Positions 12,841-14,867 of a DNA stretch of 14,867 bases are shown here, piece after piece. The notes under the pieces were generated by a model that saw nothing but the letters and a program-made list of their open reading frames with translations, searched no databases and had not been told where the DNA came from. The stretch lies in NCBI GenBank assembly GCA_028825345.1, contig JAPKAJ010000027.1, forward strand, positions 1 to 14,867, written 5' to 3'. Position numbers and translations under genes: made by a program. Source of the stretch: Arenicellales bacterium (GTDB lineage Bacteria; Pseudomonadota; Gammaproteobacteria; Arenicellales; UBA868). Each line of letters starts with the position of its first letter. Positions within the stretch are counted from its first letter, which is position 1.

Positions 12841-14093
12841 TGACGCTGCTAGCTGCAGCCCGACGCATGCCCCGGGCAGGAGTGCTGCTGCTGCTTGGCG
12901 CGGCCGGCGACCTTACTGGCGAGATCGACCAGCGGCTGCGCAGCTCCCGCCGGCCCTATGCATTGGTGGTTCCTCCCGGCGGAACGGTGTTGCGTCGTCT
13001 CAGCATACCTGCAGTTGGCCGGCGCGGGCGCGAGCAGGCGCTGCGCCTGGCGGCCGAGGCGAGTCTCGCCGAACCTCTAGACAGTTATCTGGTTGATTAC
13101 TGGCGTATCGATGCTGAGCAGTATGGGCTGGCGGCGATTCCGCTTAACCTTCTGGCGCGCTACCAGGAATTTGCCAACGAGCGTGGCCAGGCGGCCCAGC
13201 GGATCCAGTCGCCTGAACTGACCGCTGATCTCAAGGACGGGTTGGTACTGTGGGTTATGGCCGATGCGGTCACAGTCTGTATCTGGCGCAGCGGCACGCT
13301 GGTTGACTGGCAGGCGATGCCCCGGGCCAACGGAATGCTTGCACTGGAGCAATTGCTGCGCCACGGTGTGGTGTCGGGTATCAGCCAGGTGATCGTGCGC
13401 AGCGCGGCGGCCAAAGATCGACCTTTTGCGCAGAGCGTAAGTGAAGCGTGCACCCGCGCGTTGCCGGGGGCCGAGGTGCAGATGCTGGATGACCTGATCA
13501 CCGCGCCCGGCCAGGGCAGGCGGACGCTGTGCACCTTTGACGCTTTTGTCAGCGAGCAAGCTCACCGGCCGGCCAGTGGTGCGCGCCGTCGCGGCGCTGC
13601 GCTGGCGACCCTGGCGCTGTTGGCGGCGCTGAGCTGGTTTTTGTACCTGCAATTGCGCGACCTCGAGGATCAGGCAGTACGGGCCGAGCACACCGCCAGT
13701 CTGTTGAAAATGCAGGCAGGGCGCTCCGTACGGATTGCTGACCGGGTTGGCCGACTGACAGGCGAGGTACGTGAGATGCAGGCGCTTGATGACGCCAGCG
13801 TGGTCACGCTGCTTGATAATCTGGCCGAACTGATGCCAGCGACGGTGCGGCTGGCCGGGATGCTGCAACTCGACCGACGTGGTGTGCTGACCCTCGACGG
13901 GTTGGCGCAGGCTGAGCGCGATATCTCCGGATTTGTGGGCGAGTTACGCCGTCATCCGCAGGTTAGCCGGGTGCGCCTGCAGTCGGTCACCGCCAGCCGT
14001 AGCGAGAAGAGCCAGGAGCAGGGGCTACGGTTTCGCCTGCAGGTCCGGCTCGCGACACCGCTGTGGCAGCCTCCCGCAGAGGAGGGTGTATGA
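12840..14093 (+). CDS. gspL: GspL-like inner-membrane assembly protein
   Basis: 417 residues with the GspL layout: a cytoplasmic actin-like domain (about 1-245), a single transmembrane helix (253-271, ALATLALLAALSWFLYLQL) preceded by RRR, and a periplasmic ferredoxin-like domain (about 300-405) of GspL/PilN type (MLQLDRRGVLTLDGLAQ). In known systems GspL couples the GspE ATPase to the membrane platform and pairs with GspM. The N-terminus (GVLLLLGAAGD) is short and diverged but the position and domain order fit. It overlaps gspK by one base and the next gene by four (ATGA). Confidence 0.87.
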   Translation: MTLLAAARRMPRAGVLLLLGAAGDLTGEIDQRLRSSRRPYALVVPPGGTVLRRLSIPAVGRRGREQALRLAAEASLAEPLDSYLVDYWRIDAEQYGLAAIPLNLLARYQEFANERGQAAQRIQSPELTADLKDGLVLWVMADAVTVCIWRSGTLVDWQAMPRANGMLALEQLLRHGVVSGISQVIVRSAAAKDRPFAQSVSEACTRALPGAEVQMLDDLITAPGQGRRTLCTFDAFVSEQAHRPASGARRRGAALATLALLAALSWFLYLQLRDLEDQAVRAEHTASLLKMQAGRSVRIADRVGRLTGEVREMQALDDASVVTLLDNLAELMPATVRLAGMLQLDRRGVLTLDGLAQAERDISGFVGELRRHPQVSRVRLQSVTASRSEKSQEQGLRFRLQVRLATPLWQPPAEEGV

Positions 14094-14867
14094 GTAGCGT
14101 CATGACGGGACGCCTGCTCGGCAGCATGACACCGCGCGACCGGCGGGCGCTGGGGATCGTGGGCGGCTTCCTTTTTGCGATCGCAGCCTATACCCAGTTG
14201 ATCGAGCCGCTGGTGTTCCGCTTTGAAAGCGCGCTGGAGCGCCGTGATCGGGCCGAGCACGCCTCATCCGGATATTCACAGAAGATCCGGATGCTGCCGC
14301 GTCGGGAGCAGCGGTTGGCCGAGCTTGAGCGCGAAATGAGCACCCTCAGCGCGTATTTTGCGCCCGATGTTGCAGCGCAATCGGCACCAACCGAATCACT
14401 GATAGATGAACTGACGGCCTACGCAAGCATCAGCGGTGTACGTTTAAGGCAACTGGTGCCCGACGTCGAGACGCTACCTGATACGCAGGGTCGTATCCAT
14501 GACCTGGAGTTGACCGGCGACTATCCGTCGCTGCGCCGTTATCTATACCTTCTTGAGACTTCGCCGCGCCGGTTTGATCTGGCGGAACTGGAGATGAGCC
14601 CTCCAAAAGAGGGTGGTTCCCGCATTCGGGTACGCTTTTTTGATCCCGCACCGACCTCGAGCCCCTCTGGCGCCCCAAGCGGCGTTGAGCCTTTGATGAT
14701 CGGGGTTTATGGCACAGCTGATGATCTGCCGGTGTACGTCGCCCGCGAGGCGGGGGATTTTGCCACGGCAGATGTCGTAGTTAACCTGATGCCAGCTGGT
14801 TCACCACATCTGAGTGTGAACCGCCTTTTATCTGGTGAACTGGACGCGGTGGTCGCAAGCCTCTATG
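14090..14867 (+). CDS. GspM/PilO-like protein fused to a solute-binding-like domain, 3' end cut by window edge
   Basis: 259 codons are present with no stop before the right edge. Residues 1-19 are cytoplasmic and 20-38 form a transmembrane helix (ALGIVGGFLFAIAAYTQLI). Residues about 39-85 form a coiled coil (LERRDRAEH; REQRLAELEREM). Residues about 100-185 form a PilO/GspM ferredoxin-like domain (ESLIDELTAYASISGVRLRQL; LTGDYPSLRRYLYLLET; RIRVRFFDPA). A GspM of normal size would end here. Instead a Ser/Pro/Gly linker (about 187-198) leads into PLMIGVYGTADDLPVYVAREAG and then a SGELDAVVAS-type segment, the N-terminal layout of NMT1/TAXI-type periplasmic solute-binding proteins. The start ATG overlaps the gspL stop by four bases. 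The GspM role follows from position after gspL. The ligand and the true C-terminus are unknown. Confidence 0.8.
   Translation, partial: MSSVMTGRLLGSMTPRDRRALGIVGGFLFAIAAYTQLIEPLVFRFESALERRDRAEHASSGYSQKIRMLPRREQRLAELEREMSTLSAYFAPDVAAQSAPTESLIDELTAYASISGVRLRQLVPDVETLPDTQGRIHDLELTGDYPSLRRYLYLLETSPRRFDLAELEMSPPKEGGSRIRVRFFDPAPTSSPSGAPSGVEPLMIGVYGTADDLPVYVAREAGDFATADVVVNLMPAGSPHLSVNRLLSGELDAVVASLY

Noticed and set aside
13077..13868. 263-codon minus-strand open frame
   Set aside because: Long because of GC-rich codon bias in gspL on the other strand; the sequence looks like random Arg/Gln-rich shadow protein.

Overview
The window looks like chromosomal DNA from a moderately GC-rich Gram-negative bacterium, most likely a gammaproteobacterium. 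The support is a cytochrome-linked urate hydroxylase (PuuD type), lipobox lipoproteins, type II secretion (T2SS) pseudopilin genes, a PilY1-family protein, and a perfect CRP/Vfr-type palindrome (TGTGA-N6-TCACA). No rRNA, tRNA, CRISPR array, transposase or integrase was seen.

Left part (1-2312). A truncated small exported protein and a complete puuD lie on the minus strand. Divergent from puuD is a short wreck of a LysR-family regulator: its first 14 codons, a frameshifted GSLTATA stretch, and its last 26 codons, with the middle deleted. A LysR-type dyad (CGATTT-N11-AAATCG) still sits between puuD and the wreck. Two nearly identical CRP-like palindromes occur, one upstream of the small exported protein and one upstream of the plus-strand genes.

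Middle part (2313-8124). Three plus-strand genes are tightly packed behind the perfect CRP-like site: an exported S8 (subtilisin-like) protease, a small exported helical protein, and a 1303-residue PilY1-like protein. The last has a VWA domain with a MIDAS motif, a six-blade NHL propeller inserted in the middle, and a PilY1 C-terminal propeller with calcium-loop motifs.

Right part (8473-14867). After a gene-poor gap of about 350 bp comes an operon of short spacings and stop/start overlaps: a lipoprotein carrying four internal Gly-rich repeats, GspH-like, GspI-like, a PDZ-domain lipoprotein, GspG, GspJ, GspK, GspL, and a GspM/PilO-like protein. The GspM-like frame does not stop where the family normally ends. 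It runs through a Ser/Pro/Gly linker into what looks like an NMT1/TAXI-type periplasmic solute-binding domain, and is cut by the window edge.

Taken together, the right and middle parts look like an unusual T2SS / type IV filament hybrid: a pseudopilus with a PilY1-type tip protein bearing an extra propeller, a co-located exported protease, a PDZ lipoprotein that might replace the PDZ part of GspC, and a GspM fused to a ligand-binding domain. No secretin (GspD), ATPase (GspE), platform protein (GspF) or canonical GspC lies in the window. The joint-function proposal is inference from gene context; the domain calls come from reading the sequence and recall of the families.
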